Shown here piece by piece: positions 43,081 through 56,500 of a stretch of 64,000 nucleotides of DNA. The notes under the pieces were generated by a model, which saw nothing but the letters and a program-made list of their open reading frames with translations, ran no database searches and was not told the origin of the DNA. The first letter of the stretch is position 1. Each line of letters begins with the position of its first letter. The translations under genes and the position numbers were made by a program. The DNA is from Cheilinus undulatus (taxonomy: Eukaryota; Chordata; Actinopteri; Labriformes; Labridae). Location: the NCBI RefSeq assembly GCF_018320785.1, contig NC_054886.1, positions 32,285,732 through 32,349,731 of the forward strand, in the 5' to 3' direction.

Positions 43081-46000
43081 AAGTGTTGAAAAGTTGCACA
43101 TGGATAACTTTAACAACAGAACCCAACAATAGCTTCACACATTTTTCTGCTCCAAAGTGAGGGAGCTCTTAGCCAGGATGCTAACACTAATGCTACTGAT
43201 CCAACACACATGCACTAAAATCACCAGTAAATAATAAAGAGAGCCAGGGATGGCCTGTTCTCTGTGTTTTTCATGGGCCCAGCCAGTTCTATGGGCAGGC
43301 CTGACTGCTGTCATTCGGCTGCTTCAGTTGATCTTTTTATGAATAAGTTACCTGTGGTGGCAAAAATGTACATCTCTGAGTATAAACATTCACCAAAAAT
43401 AGAACAAATGCCTTAATGGCTCCTTAAATGAGAGAACCTGTAATGAGAAAAGAATGGCCTCTGGTATCAAAACCTATCTATTGCTATTAAGAAGACACTT
43501 AAAATGTTTTCATACATTTTCAAATAAACAGTAACAAAATATTTATTTAGGCAAGAAAGTTCTGTTAATGAGAAATAAATCACAGCTTACAGATCAGAAT
43601 TTCAGTTTTTCTCTTTAAGAATGAAGAAAAATATCGGGTACATTTCATAACTTGCATTGTTGCGAGTGCTTTAAATTCACAGTGAAAAAACAAGTCAAAC
43701 AGTAAATATTTTATAAAAGTCATCTTTATTGATCTGTTTCATCCCCCATCTTTTTCTCCATCATGAATATTTTCTGTTTCTTTTATAAAAAAGCTGAATA
43801 TTTACATCCTCTTTTTTTATTTACACTATTTTACACGATGACAACAGAGCCTCACACCTGGAAAGGTCAGTGTCTCTGTCAAAAGAGACTGAAATACCAC
43901 TTGTTGCCGGGGGAAACATCACCCAAATCTCTGCTTATTGGCTGGAGGTGTTGCCTGGCAACAACAGCTTATCAGATTAATATCTAACGGGAGTTAGTTT
44001 TTATTATTTATATATTGTTTTGTAAATATTTCACGAGCTTAGGGGTAACTTTGAAGATCTAGACTTTGAATAAAGAAATAGAGTCTATGGAAGCTCAGAG
44101 AGGACAAAATGATCAAATTGTGCTTTTCTTTTTTTTAGTTGTGAAAGTCATGAAATAATCAGTGGTGAAGAGTGAGTAGCAGCTCTGGGACGGGAGGTTC
44201 ATTTTCCTTTATCTATACTTTTAAGGCCGACCAGCTCCTCAACACACAGGACTGTAAAACATTTGATTCAACAGAGAAAGGGAAGAGGCTGAGTTCAGCA
44301 GTAGAGGAACTACATCCCCCACAATCCCTTCTGATTCAAAGTGGATAATAGCTCTGCCAACTTTTAAAACATACATGGACATTTTTTCTCACATTTATCT
44401 ACACTGTAGTGTTTTAATTGTTGATAAATATCTTGTAGTTTTTGTATTTATAGTGTTTCACATAGTGTATATACTTTTGAAGCATGCACTGCTTTATCAC
44501 TCTAACACTCGGGGATTGTGGGTAGTGTAGTTCTTTTCCTCTATATCACAAATAAACCCTGATTTTCTTTAAATGAGGTTGATATTACATAAAATTTGAC
44601 TTCTATGGGAGAATACACCATCATTTAGCTCGTGGTTAGTCTACATTAGACGGTTACGACTTTTCCGCTGATAATCAAACCCGCTTTAAAGTAAATAAAC
44701 GGGAGGTTTTCCTATGGGAGGCGCTGTCTACAGAATGATGATGTTTATTCAGATTAGGGATTATTATGAATAGGGAATGCTAATCTGTTAGCATCTGATA
44801 GCAGCTTCATTCGTTTTGAATAATATACTCAATATTTAAATTCGAAAAATATTTTCTTAATAAAAAAACTACAAAAAAATCAGAAAACAAATGGCAAAGA
44901 TCAAAACAAAGTATTCTAAAGTGAAAATACTAAATAGGACTTCTTTGATAATCAATAACTACATAGAAAATTTAGCTTTTTAAGTATTTTAGTGTTCAGA
45001 TTTTAACATCTAAGTGGTCTACGGGGTTTGAAAACCACACCTAAGTGACTTTGCTGTTATTTTCGAGTTTTTGATTTTAATTTTCCTCAATATTTAAGCT
45101 GATTTATGATGAAATCAGGTCAGGAATTAAGGTAAAGAAGGTCCTTACTGTATGGAAAAAAATTAAGGTTAAAGAGTGAATTAAGTTGATTTAACTTGCC
45201 TTTAAATCAAGTCTTACATATCTTTATTAAGGCTGACAAAGACATAAAACAATTGCAACTAATCTCAGAATTGTTGTAGTTAATCATAATTAATTGCATC
45301 AATTCCACTGCATTTTAAAATTCCACTTTTTGTGTCATTTTTGATCTACTCAGTTTTAAACTTAAGGTAACAGACGTCCTCTTTGGACCAGCTTTTAGAG
45401 GTAGATTGACATTTTCCACACAAACAACAGAAAAAAGGAGTTTTTTATGGATTGGATAGGAAATAAGGGACAGTAGAAAGGTAAATATTTCATAACACAA
45501 TGTTCAGATGACTTTTGATTTGCCCAAAAATGAAATGAGAAATTAGGGAGCATCTCTTCGGCTACAGAGACGCCAATGTTGCTTAATAAATCACAAGATT
45601 AATCACAATTAAAAAACAATAGTGTTCTAATTGTGGACCTTAATTGATAGTGGTTAATGCGATTAACCTTGAAAACCCTCTTTCTTAAGCATGTTTGCAG
45701 AAATGGAAAAAATAATTCTGAATTTGAAAAAGTCTCATTTAAACCTGTTGATTCTGAGAGTTGTTTAGCGTTCAGTGAACCCTTTAAGGTCTTTAATTCA
45801 CTGCAGATATTTAAAATAGTCCTAGCAGCTAAATGGACCGCAGCCTCTCTGTGAATGTCCTCTACTGCTGGAGCCAAGCAGCTATTAAAAGTGATCGCCA
45901 CATTTCTGCTTTTAATTTTACTTTTGGCAGGAACAGGCAGCCAGAGGATTTGCATTACGAGCAAAAATCGCAGCATAAATCTTTAAAGTGTGGGCCTGTG

Positions 46001-47526
46001 AGTGATTCAGAGCACAGTTAATGTGTCAGGGTTTGTAAAGGTCACTTTTAATCCTCCTCTGCTGTTTTTCCAATCTTGATTCAAAGTGAGTGGAACTCTG
46101 ACTCTCAGGTGTGAGGCTCTGCTTCCGTCTGGGTTCCCAAAATTCGCCGGCTGATTTCCACATCTCAACAGTGAAGATTACGCTTCTCCTCTCCAAACTC
46201 TACATATGTTACAGTACTGCACGGCTGAAACACGCCAGCAACTTTTAGAGGCAACAACACCAGCAACTTCACTGGCAACTGAGGAGAAAAAAGACAAAAC
46301 AGGACACAATCAGACGTGGATCAAAAGAATACTGAGTATGAGGTTTGGTTTGTGCCCGTCTTCATTGCCTCAAAAGTTGCTCCATGTCTCCGACCGTCAA
46401 CATTTGGTTCAGTTTGATTGGTTTCTATCAGGAACATTGACTTCCTCATTGGTTCAGCAGCAAAGTGAGTCAATGCCCGTCAACCATAAACGTATTTTCC
46501 TCCAGTCCATCTATCAACGTTCTCTTGTCTCTGTCAGAAAGAGTCAGAAAACATTCATCTGTCTCGCCATAAGACCCCGTTTACGTTATTAATCCAGCTT
46601 CACTGTGGCAGCCATCTTGCTTTGCGTCCATGTCAGCTTTAATTTTTTTTTTAATCATCCGTATTTGGTGTCCATGATGTATTTGTTCTCTCTCTGAAAG
46701 CATCCGTTTCTCCTCCAGCCAAACAGGACGTTGGTAACATTCTCTCCTGTTTATGTGACGATTAGGGACCATAAAAAAGACATTCATTCCTGTCTATGCG
46801 GCCTTAAAAGGACCAGTTGTGTCACATTCGTTCTGGTCCATGTAGTGATTTGGGGACCATCAAATTAGCACAGCCAATCAGGGCGTTCCACATTTGTTCC
46901 TGTTCATGTGACAAGAGGGGACCGATCAAATCAGCAAACATTATGAGGACTTATGTCACATTCATTCCTGTCCGTGTGACTGTTGGGGGACATTCTTCCG
47001 GTATGTTATAATTCATATTTTTCAGTCATTGGACTGCACAAAAGCCCAGAGAGCACAAGGGAGCCAAAACAGCGGCAGTTGTCATTCAACACTAGGTGGC
47101 GCTGAGGCACTGGGTATTTTCATTCTCTGATATTTAAATTCTGTATCAAATATTTGCTCCTCTCTGAGTTTTCTTTCTCTGATGGTGTTCTTAAGGCAGT
47201 GCCTCCAGTTGAACAGTTTTCTTTACCTCCAAAAATGAAAATCAAAGCTGGTTAAAACACGTAGGTGTCAACCCAGACTATCAACTTCTCTACAGTGTGC
47301 AGCAGTAGGAAGACTTCCTTGCCATCTGGGTTGCAGTTCCATGACTTTGTGACGTCACATGAAAGCTATGAATTAGAAAATCATCGACCAATCACACTTC
47401 CTCTCTGTACGATGACTGGGTGTTTGTAAAATCCACATTTCACTTTGGTCAAAAAACGTCCCATTCTTTTTGGAACTCCAGTTCTTTTTCCATGGAGGTG
47501 TTATTTCCTCTGATGATGCGTCCACT
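43081..47526 (-). other. Downstream region of fbxw7: probable 3' UTR and spacer
   Basis: No coding gene was found. A minus-strand AATAAA (TTTATT at 43725-43730) could end a 3' UTR of up to 3.8 kb; the true 3' end is uncertain. At about 46745-46995 four diverged tandem blocks share CATTC(A/G)TTCCTGT..ATGTGAC..GGGGACC. The remainder looks unique. Confidence 0.4.
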
Positions 47527-50500
47527 TCAGTCACTCTCTTTCCTCGCCTCGTCAAGGTCGAAGTCCAGAACCAGTAGTTTGGTCTCCTCTGTCCCGTTTC
47601 TGCTGCCGGCGGCGCACACCAGCCTGGTGTCGGACGCTCTGATTCGCCAAACGACACCACCTGACGAGAAAGGAAAGAGAAATGGTTAAGATTCAGTTTT
47701 CAGGAACAGGTGTAAATACAGGGGGAGGGTCTTTTGGTCCTTACCTGATCCTCGGCTGTGCAGTGCCACCACGTCCCTCAGCCAGGCTCCAGTCTTCAGG
47801 TCCCAGAGTTTGACTGTCCCGTCATCTGAGCTGGACAGAACCAGACCTCTGCAGAACTGAAGACACGTCACTGCTGACTGGTGTTTGTTTGGACCTGAAG
47901 GAGACAGAGGAGAACTGTAACTGCTGACATCAACGAAACAACTACGTTTAACTCTCAGAGAATAAGAAATCTCACTGGATGGTTATCTTGTTTTCTGTCC
48001 TTTTTCAAATAAAGAAAGGGCGTCCCCTTGTGGCAAACAACTGATTTTGGACTACATTAATAAAAGTGACTTGCCATAAAGATTAATCATTAGAGTGTGT
48101 GTTCAAGGGCTACAACTATGATTATTTCCATTGCAGATCAGATGCTGTGTTATTTCTTATTGTGACTGCAGCTTTAAATTGTCAAATGTTTCTGATACAT
48201 ATAAATCTACTCTATGTCCGAGATAAAGCCCTTAAAATAGCTATACCTAGATGGGACTAGATGATGTTTGGCCTCTTAGTTATCTGTATCTGTCGTATAA
48301 ATGTGATAGAAAATTGTCCATTTTAGTCTCTTTTTCTTACCTTGCAGCGTGTGGAGACACTGTCCCGTCCGGACATCCCACACTCGTACCGTAGAATCAG
48401 CGTTTCCAGACACCAGGATGTTGTCACGCAGCTCCATGCCACTGGTCAGAGATTGGTGACCTGTTAGCGTGTGGACACACCCACCTGGACAAGAAACACC
48501 AGACTGTTACTTAGCCGATTTTTCTGATAATAAAGTTTATTTCTTCATGAATTGGTCTTATAAGAGTATTTTTCATAGGCATTTAAAAAGTTTATGCACG
48601 TATCTTCATCCTGACAATGGTTAGGTCTGAAAGAGGTGGTCTGCAAAACAGATGTCTGAGAAAGGGGGTCTGCAGATCGTCTTGGATCAGTGGCCTACCT
48701 GTCTCTGCATCCCAGACTCTGATCGAAGTGTCCAAAGAGCCGCTCACAACAAATGCACCATCAAACTGTGGGAGAAAAAGGCATTATGAATGTAAAACAA
48801 GAGATTAATGATTTCTTAAACACCGAGAATCCTAGACAGCTGAAGAGAGGGACGGAGGTTCTTGAAATAATCAATAATAATAATCAATCAATTTTATTCT
48901 CAAAATGTATCAGTCAAAACATTTAATGACTCATGAAACATCACCTGAGGCATTTATAGACTGCAAACTACTTTAAAAACACTGCCAGCTGTACAAAAAA
49001 CGAGAGATGCGCAATACATCTGCATTATATGTGGTACCTTAAAAGTTTCTGTTGATATTTACAGCCAAAATATCGGTTTAATGTAACAGCTGTAATAGAT
49101 AATATATAAGCCTTAAATATTAGTAAATTAACAATTTCATCAGCTGCCCACTGAGCTCTGATTAGTTGGTTCTTTACCTGCAATGAGTAAACTCTGTTCG
49201 TGTGTCCCTGCAGCGTATGCAGACATGCCTCCGTCTCGGGATCCCACACCTTCACCATGTAGTCGTATCCGCCTGACACCACGCGGCGCCCATCATACTG
49301 AACACAGCGCACCGCTGCCACGTGACCCGTCAGCACGTGCTCGCAGCGACCCGTAGAGACATCCCACACTCGCAGCGTCGTGTCCCGAGAGCCTGACACC
49401 ACCCTAGGAGAGAGGAGAAGGTATGACATCAGAGCAGGGACAGCCAATCAGGACAGCTCTTCCTGGTCGTGTGTGTGTGCTGAATAGTTACCGGTTGCCG
49501 TGGAGATGCATGCAGCGCACCGTAGACGTGTGCCCGTACAGCGTGTGCACACACTCGCCGCTCTCTGCGTCCCACACACGCAGCGTCCGGTCAGTGGAGC
49601 CGCTGATCACCGTGGCGACTGCCATCTGACTGCACCACACGCCGCCGGTGTGACCCGTCAACGTCCGCAGACACTGAAATAGAGAGAGATAATTATTACT
49701 TATAGGGCCGGTACACCTTTTTAATAGCACATTAAAGTCAGAATGTATGACGGCTAACAGACTTCATCACAGCTGGATGTTTCCTCCTGGTATAATGCTT
49801 TTAACCTGGATTACTTTTAATCTCCAGTAGGGGGTGACTTGTTTGAGAATACACAACCCAAATTTCAAAAAAGTTGGGGCACTGTATAAAACGTAAATAA
49901 ATAGACTGCAATGACTGCCAAATCTCATACACCCATATTTTATCACAACGGGGTAGCTAGAATCCTACATCAGATATGAATGGAACAACATTCCTCTCCC
50001 AAATCTCCAGCAACTGGTCTCCTATTTTCCCAGGCATTTACAGACTGTTGTTAAACAGTGTAACTTCACTTTCCTCCATCTTTGTCAGCCTGTCTCTATA
50101 ATAACAGTCTGAGTGTCAATATTTGCTCTCACATCTCCCCTTGAAGAACACGTACACGGCTCAAATATGCAGTTTCACCTTGACGGTGTTGTGGTGGTGG
50201 TTGCCATGGTAACAGTGGCAAACTTCAGCCCCTGTTAACTGTAGGAGAGATAAAAACCTGCAGCAAGGCTGCAGCAGCGGTGAAACACCTCCGTCTGATT
50301 CTCAGCAGCTGTTTGATAAACTGTCAACACGTCTGCTCGTAAAGATAATTCTCATTTTACGGCCTCCAGTTTTTATTTTTTTTACAGACAAAGAGCGGAA
50401 ACGACACACCTCGCCATCGCTGCGGGCAACACGTGTGGGTGTGTGTGTTTTTCTTTCTGCAGGGAGCGCACACACGCGGTAAAGGGCAGGTTGAGACGAA

Positions 50501-53500
50501 GGAGCGGGAGTAGGCGTGTCTGTTAAAGAATGTTCAACCGAAACCAGAGAGAGACGCTGAGTCGTGGAGTCAGAGGAGGAAGACTTAGATCCTTCAGGTC
50601 AATTCAAATACAAACAACTCATTAAAACACTTCACTGCTAGTAAAAGATTGGATAATAAAACTCACTGCAAAATGGCAAACACATGGACCTGATATCCAG
50701 TTATCCCTCTAATTCTATCACAATATTTCATGGTTTTACATTACCATGTTATTCTGAATAAAAGAAAGTTTCTTCAATGGAATATCACAGGTTGTCTGTT
50801 TAGAGTAGGGATGTGCAATTCAAGGACAATTACTATTCACATTATTCACTGGCAGATACTTTAAACAAAAAAAGATGGTCTCAAAAGGATAAGGATGTTC
50901 ATCTGTGTTCTTTAGCTTGATGCTAACACATAATGGAAATTCCCATAAACAGGCTAAAGGTTTAGCATCGTGTTGCAATAACCATGAATTTTAGCCATTA
51001 TTCAAGAAGTCGTAGTCCAAGTCTTCAGATTAAAATGCCTTTTAGGTTTAGTTAACCAGCAGATGGATTTACAAGACTGTCATCAACAAATCTTGAAAAG
51101 CTCCAATCCACAATGTCTGTGCCGACCAGTTCTGAACAATTGGCACCATATTTCAGGAGGACGAGGCGGTAGCTACAGGCGGGGTTTTCTTGTACTGTGA
51201 GCTGATAGCAATGGCTTCTACCAGTGTAGCGATAAGCTGGGATGTAGCTATAGCTTAGCATCAGCTTTATCAAAACTGGAAAATATTTATTAAAAAAGAG
51301 CTAAGAGCCACACTGAAAGCTTTCCATGACAGAAAAGATGTTTTTGCTCTTCTACAGACCTGCTTTGCAATGAGTTTGCAAGTGTTACAGGGGGTTTGAG
51401 TTGTTTTGTAAGCCATTGGCTACAATGGCTTAGGCCACGGTATCCATTAGCTTGGATATAGCTGTAGAAACGAAGTTTAATCAGATCTCAAAAGCTTCTC
51501 TTAGCAGAGAAGATGTTTTCCATGTCTCTTGATAGGCTTTGGCATAATTTATAGCCACTGACATGCGCTGCAATTCAAACACCATGGCAGCGCTAGCCTG
51601 TTAGCAGTGGAACTCCACATGTCTACTACCTCATTTTGTCTTGTTGCTCTGATTGGCCGGTCATGACTGTGACAGATGGAAAGTTTGTCCAATCACTTTC
51701 CAAGATTTTTTTGATAAGTCCGACCCTTCCCAAACATATAGTATGGAAGGTTTCCCAGATTAATGTGAAATAAATCCAACCATTTTCTGATTCCTTAGCA
51801 AAAACACTTCAATCAGCAGCTAGCAGTGAACTAAAGATGCAACTTATTGGAAATTTACAGCTGTTAAAACCCAGCATATAGCCCTCAGAGTGACTGTGAA
51901 GCTCTTGGGTTTATCTTCATAAGCTCAGTCGCATTATTTAATGGCCACACCTCATACTCTGCAGGTAGAGGTAATCAGAGAGACAAAGAGAGATGTCCAA
52001 TGGTAATTCTCTCCTTAAACTTGTGGTGTATAGTGAACACTGAGGTTTAAACTTTTTAAAACTTTTTAAAACTGGAGTTGTGTTTTGGGCGACTTTATGA
52101 AAAATACTGCTGATGAAGACTGTTGAGGGAGCAAGGAGTAGGACACCAAAATATCAATTTAGACACAGGTTTAAAGAGCTGACTACAAGTAAACTGGAGT
52201 TCAACACTGTCAAATTACATTTAAGTGGAAGAACTGGAGGAAACGCTGGTGTGTTTGAGTCAGGGTGTAAGAAAAGAAAGGATGGGTGTCGCTGCTAAAA
52301 CACACAGTCTATCCTAAAACAGAGTCTTTTCACAAACAGAATCCTCACCTTTAACACAAATACACATCGTGGAGTCAAACTGAGCTGCCCGAGGTGCTTT
52401 CAGAACAACGACACACCCTGACGGTTCACTGACTTCTAATCCCCCTTATTTGACTGCTTTCTCTCCTATTCAGCCTCATAATCTCCATAGTATTCTTTAG
52501 TTCATGCTGACCTACTTACAGTATATTCTTCTAATCTAATTTACTTTATACTAATTCATGAAAGAGACTGAACACACGGCGCCTCATGTTAGGGCATGAT
52601 ACTGTTGCTTTTATTGTTTAATCTGCCATCTGATCACAGTCTCAAACGTTAAATATAATGAAGACTTCAATGTCAGGGTAATTTTGAATAATGTCTGTTA
52701 GAGTTCCCACAGTCCAGACCAATATCTATGAACGTCCGTGTGTCCGACAAGCAGTCCAGGTTTAAAGAATACTCTTTTAACATTTTCAATTCACTACAGA
52801 AGAGCACATGATAATCTTATTTAAGCAGCTGGAAGCAGGATTTTCTTCCCTTTTTCTGCTCAAAAGTATCCTAAAAAATACTGGATGATGAAAGTAAGAC
52901 CAGGTTTACAACTTTGGATGTTGTAGCCTGTGGAGCATTATTGTAATCAAGTCATGCATCTTTCATGAGTTAATTTAGTTTATTACAGCAGCCCCATGAG
53001 ATTTTTTGCAGGAATGTAACAGCAATAAATGGATCAAATGAATGCTGACTTATTGAAATCATTAATCCATAACAAGCTTGAATCTTTGGGACTAAAAGAG
53101 CATCTGCTCCCATGTTGTTACTGTTGGAAATACCAAACATACCGCTATGGCTATTTCATAATAAAGGGCTGTCAACAAATAATGCCTAGGGACTTTTATA
53201 AAGATTTTTTTGGGATTTATTCTGGCAGGACATCTGACGATAGGAAAAATGGGAAAAGAGAAAGGAAGGAAACATGCACCAAAAAGCACCAAGCCGGGGA
53301 GTCATCCCACAACCAGGACTATAGCCTCTACATAAGGGTGCCGATCTACCAAGTGAGCTAAACTGGCACCCGTGACTGGGACTTTCATCGTTAAGTATTT
53401 TTTGAAGAAAATCTGTTTAATAGAAAAACTAATTAGGCTTTAGTGGAGCTACATTAAGCAGCATTTGTCAGAAAGAGGGTTATGGTATTTACAACGGCTG

Positions 53501-56500
53501 CTTTGACTACGAGTCAGAGCTACAGCCTGCTTCCGAGGATAGTCAAGGCGGGCTTGCTGCTAGGTTAAGCAATTTTACTCAATACCCCACAAAAAGATTT
53601 GCAGTTTATGGCTTATGAAGGCTTCATCTTGACCCTGATTTTGAGCAGTTCTGTGAGGCGCAGATGGCCTAGTGGTTAGGCTGTGCCCCACGTATGTGGG
53701 CAACCCAGGTTCAAATCCAGCCTGTGGCCTCTTACCGCATGCATCTATCCGACTCTCTTGTCTCTGTTTCCAACTCTACCCACTGTACTTCTCTTGAAAA
53801 ATAAGACATAAAAGCCAGAAAAAAAAAGAAATGCAGTCCCGGTTCATTCACAAAATATTAGAGAAACTGTGGACTAAAGTGTCCTGTCAAGCTAGAATTT
53901 GTACAACTGGTAAAAATGCAATATTACATGATTTTTAACAACTGGTAAAATGAAATGCAGGACCATCATAACCATATAAACACAAAAGGGCATGACCACT
54001 CTGACGGAGCTGAAAACAGACACTTATAGTCATAGATGTGGGAACAGGATGCCGAATAATCCAAACGTTAAGACTTACATGTTAAAAGTTTTAAATTCCG
54101 GTTTTGTCTGGCATGTCTGCATTAGGACAGAATAACTTTAAAACTGGTCCTTTCTTCATGAGGTTTGGCATGAACTACATCTGTTTAAAAGGATTCTGAC
54201 TGAAGCAGCAGGAAACCATCATTTATATAATCAATACATCTTTCTGCAGTGAGACACACAAACACACGTCCTACCTTTCCAGTAATGGCCGACCACACTT
54301 TGAGCGTGTTGTCGTCTGAGCCGCTGACAATCAGGTCGCCACTGAACTGGAGACAGGTGATCACGTGGTCATCATGGCCTTTCAGCACCTGTGACAGCAA
54401 CATAGTAGGACGGATGTAAAGACTCTGAATCCATGTTTACACATCAAACACAGGCCGCTCGGCTGCATCAGTGCATATGACTGTGACGTACCATTGGCTC
54501 CCGGTCGTCGCCCTTCCTCCAGTTGTTCTCTATGCGGTGTTGTCGGATGTAGGCTGATTTCCACGGACTGGCCGCCACACCCGGTCGCACACACTTCCTG
54601 CGCCGTAAGGACACACACTCTGATACACCTGAGAGAGAGAAAGAAAGAGGTGTTGAGAGATTTAAAGCCGCCATTATGAATAAATCCATTAATACAAGAT
54701 AATAAAACAAACATTTAACAGCAGCAAGATAGATAATAGAGTAATGATAGTAAAAGTTAGATAAGTTTAGATCTTGAGAAAACAACTAAAATACACTTGC
54801 TACCAGGGAAAAACAGGGTAAAATAAAAATGTATTTGCCTGCGTAGACCTTCAGTACTTCTTGGACTTTGTGTCAGTTTTTTCACGGCGCCCCTTCACAA
54901 CCCACTAAAAACAGCTCTGTGACCCATTTTTGGATCCAGACCCACCATTTGAGAACCACTGGTTTAAAATACGAACACCATTCTGTTAGCCAATATTAGC
55001 TGCTATCAGAAGAGCTAGCTTAAATCACAGCTATTAAACATATCACAATAACTTGCAACGTGCAATAAGTCTTTGGCTGGTGTAAGCTAATGGCATATAT
55101 GCCTTATGCTAGCATGACTCAGCTGTTTGATTACTAAGGTATATGCTAACATTAGCTACAGCTTTAGCAGTAGTTTAGGACATATTACATCATCTACAGT
55201 AACATTAGTCCTAAAGTGTAAGTATACTTTAAGCTAACATTACCACACTAGTTTAAGAAGCATGAGAGGTAAATAAGTGTTTCAGCTAACTTAGTTTACA
55301 ATAGCTACAGATACTGTATTCATGATTTAACACAACATTTTAGAAGCTGTGTCGAACATGCTAAAGGCATATTTGCATTATGCTAGAATGACTCGGCAGT
55401 TTGACTATGATATTGAGTTAACACTGTATGAGTTAATGTAGTTTGATTAAAAGTATTAGCAGTTTAGCTAGCTCTATACATTAAACAGCTACGGTAACAT
55501 TAGCACCTGAGTGTGTTTTAAACCACTGTAAGCCAACATAACCACACTTGTTTGAGAGTTGTGAGAATAAGGCAAGTATGTTTTTCCAAGTAGCTGTGTG
55601 AGCTAACATACATATCAAAGAAGCCAACTAAAACAATTGTTTATGCTAACTTGGTTTACAATAACCACAGATACTGGATCAGTGGTACAACATCCCATTT
55701 TAGAAGCTGTGGTGTATATGCTAAAGGCTATTGGTGCCTTATGCTAGCATGACTAAGCAGTTTGATTATTGACACATATGCTAAAATAAGCTACTTTTTT
55801 TTTTTCAGCGGTGTGGTCTACTGTGGTAGCTGTGCAAGCTAACATTTGCTACATTTTTACAGGAATGCTTACAAGTTATGGTAACACTATCACAGCTAAG
55901 GCTAACATGGTTGGTAATAACATCGGAAACTGAGTCTGTGGTTTAGCATAGCATTGTAGCTGCTATATCACACACTAATACGCTAACATTAGCTAAAGCA
56001 AATTCGGTGGGATTACAGTGGACTTGGCTAAAATTATTTCAGTCAAAACTGTGCCATTCCTTGATTTGTTACAGATAATTGTGTAACTAGGAGTTTATTT
56101 AAAGTTAAAATCAGTGCTAGCTTCATTAGTATGTAGGCCTAACTGGCTCTTATGCATTTAAATTCTCACTGAGTGTTAGCAAATACCAACACTGTTCCCA
56201 CTGGTATGACAGCTGTGTAGCACAAATACAAATTAGCCTTATTTATGAAGCTGGTGAGCTGCATGTAGCGCTGGCTTCATTAGTATGGCTGCAGCACAGT
56301 GCTAACTCGAGGTAGACTCATTGGTATGACTGCTGAGTGCTGGCAGTGAATCCTGGCTGACTGGCAGAGCGCCGAGAGAGAAAGACACACACATCAAACA
56401 CACACACATGCACGGAGCCACTGCATTGCGCTGAATGAAGGAGGAGTGACTGGCCGACTGTGGCTGTATTTGCATTTAACGCTCAGGTTAGAAAGGACTA

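Larger units (their letters stand above)
49674..54274 (-). other. 4.6-kb fbxw7 intron
   Basis: This lies between the exons for WD blades 1 and 2. It holds two SINEs (listed) and, at about 49855-49930, a short fish DNA-transposon end (AAAAAAGTTGGGGCACTGTA). A C/G-richer stretch at 50400-50590 has no recognisable exon. The open frame at 53029-53361 overlaps a SINE. Confidence 0.6.

Noticed and set aside
53029-53361. A 110-residue plus-strand open frame in an fbxw7 intron
   Set aside because: Its 3' half is a minus-strand SINE and its 5' half has no similarity to known proteins.
53655-53727. A tRNA gene
   Set aside because: A and B boxes are present, but the sequence runs into a SINE body with an A-rich tail and cannot make a full cloverleaf.
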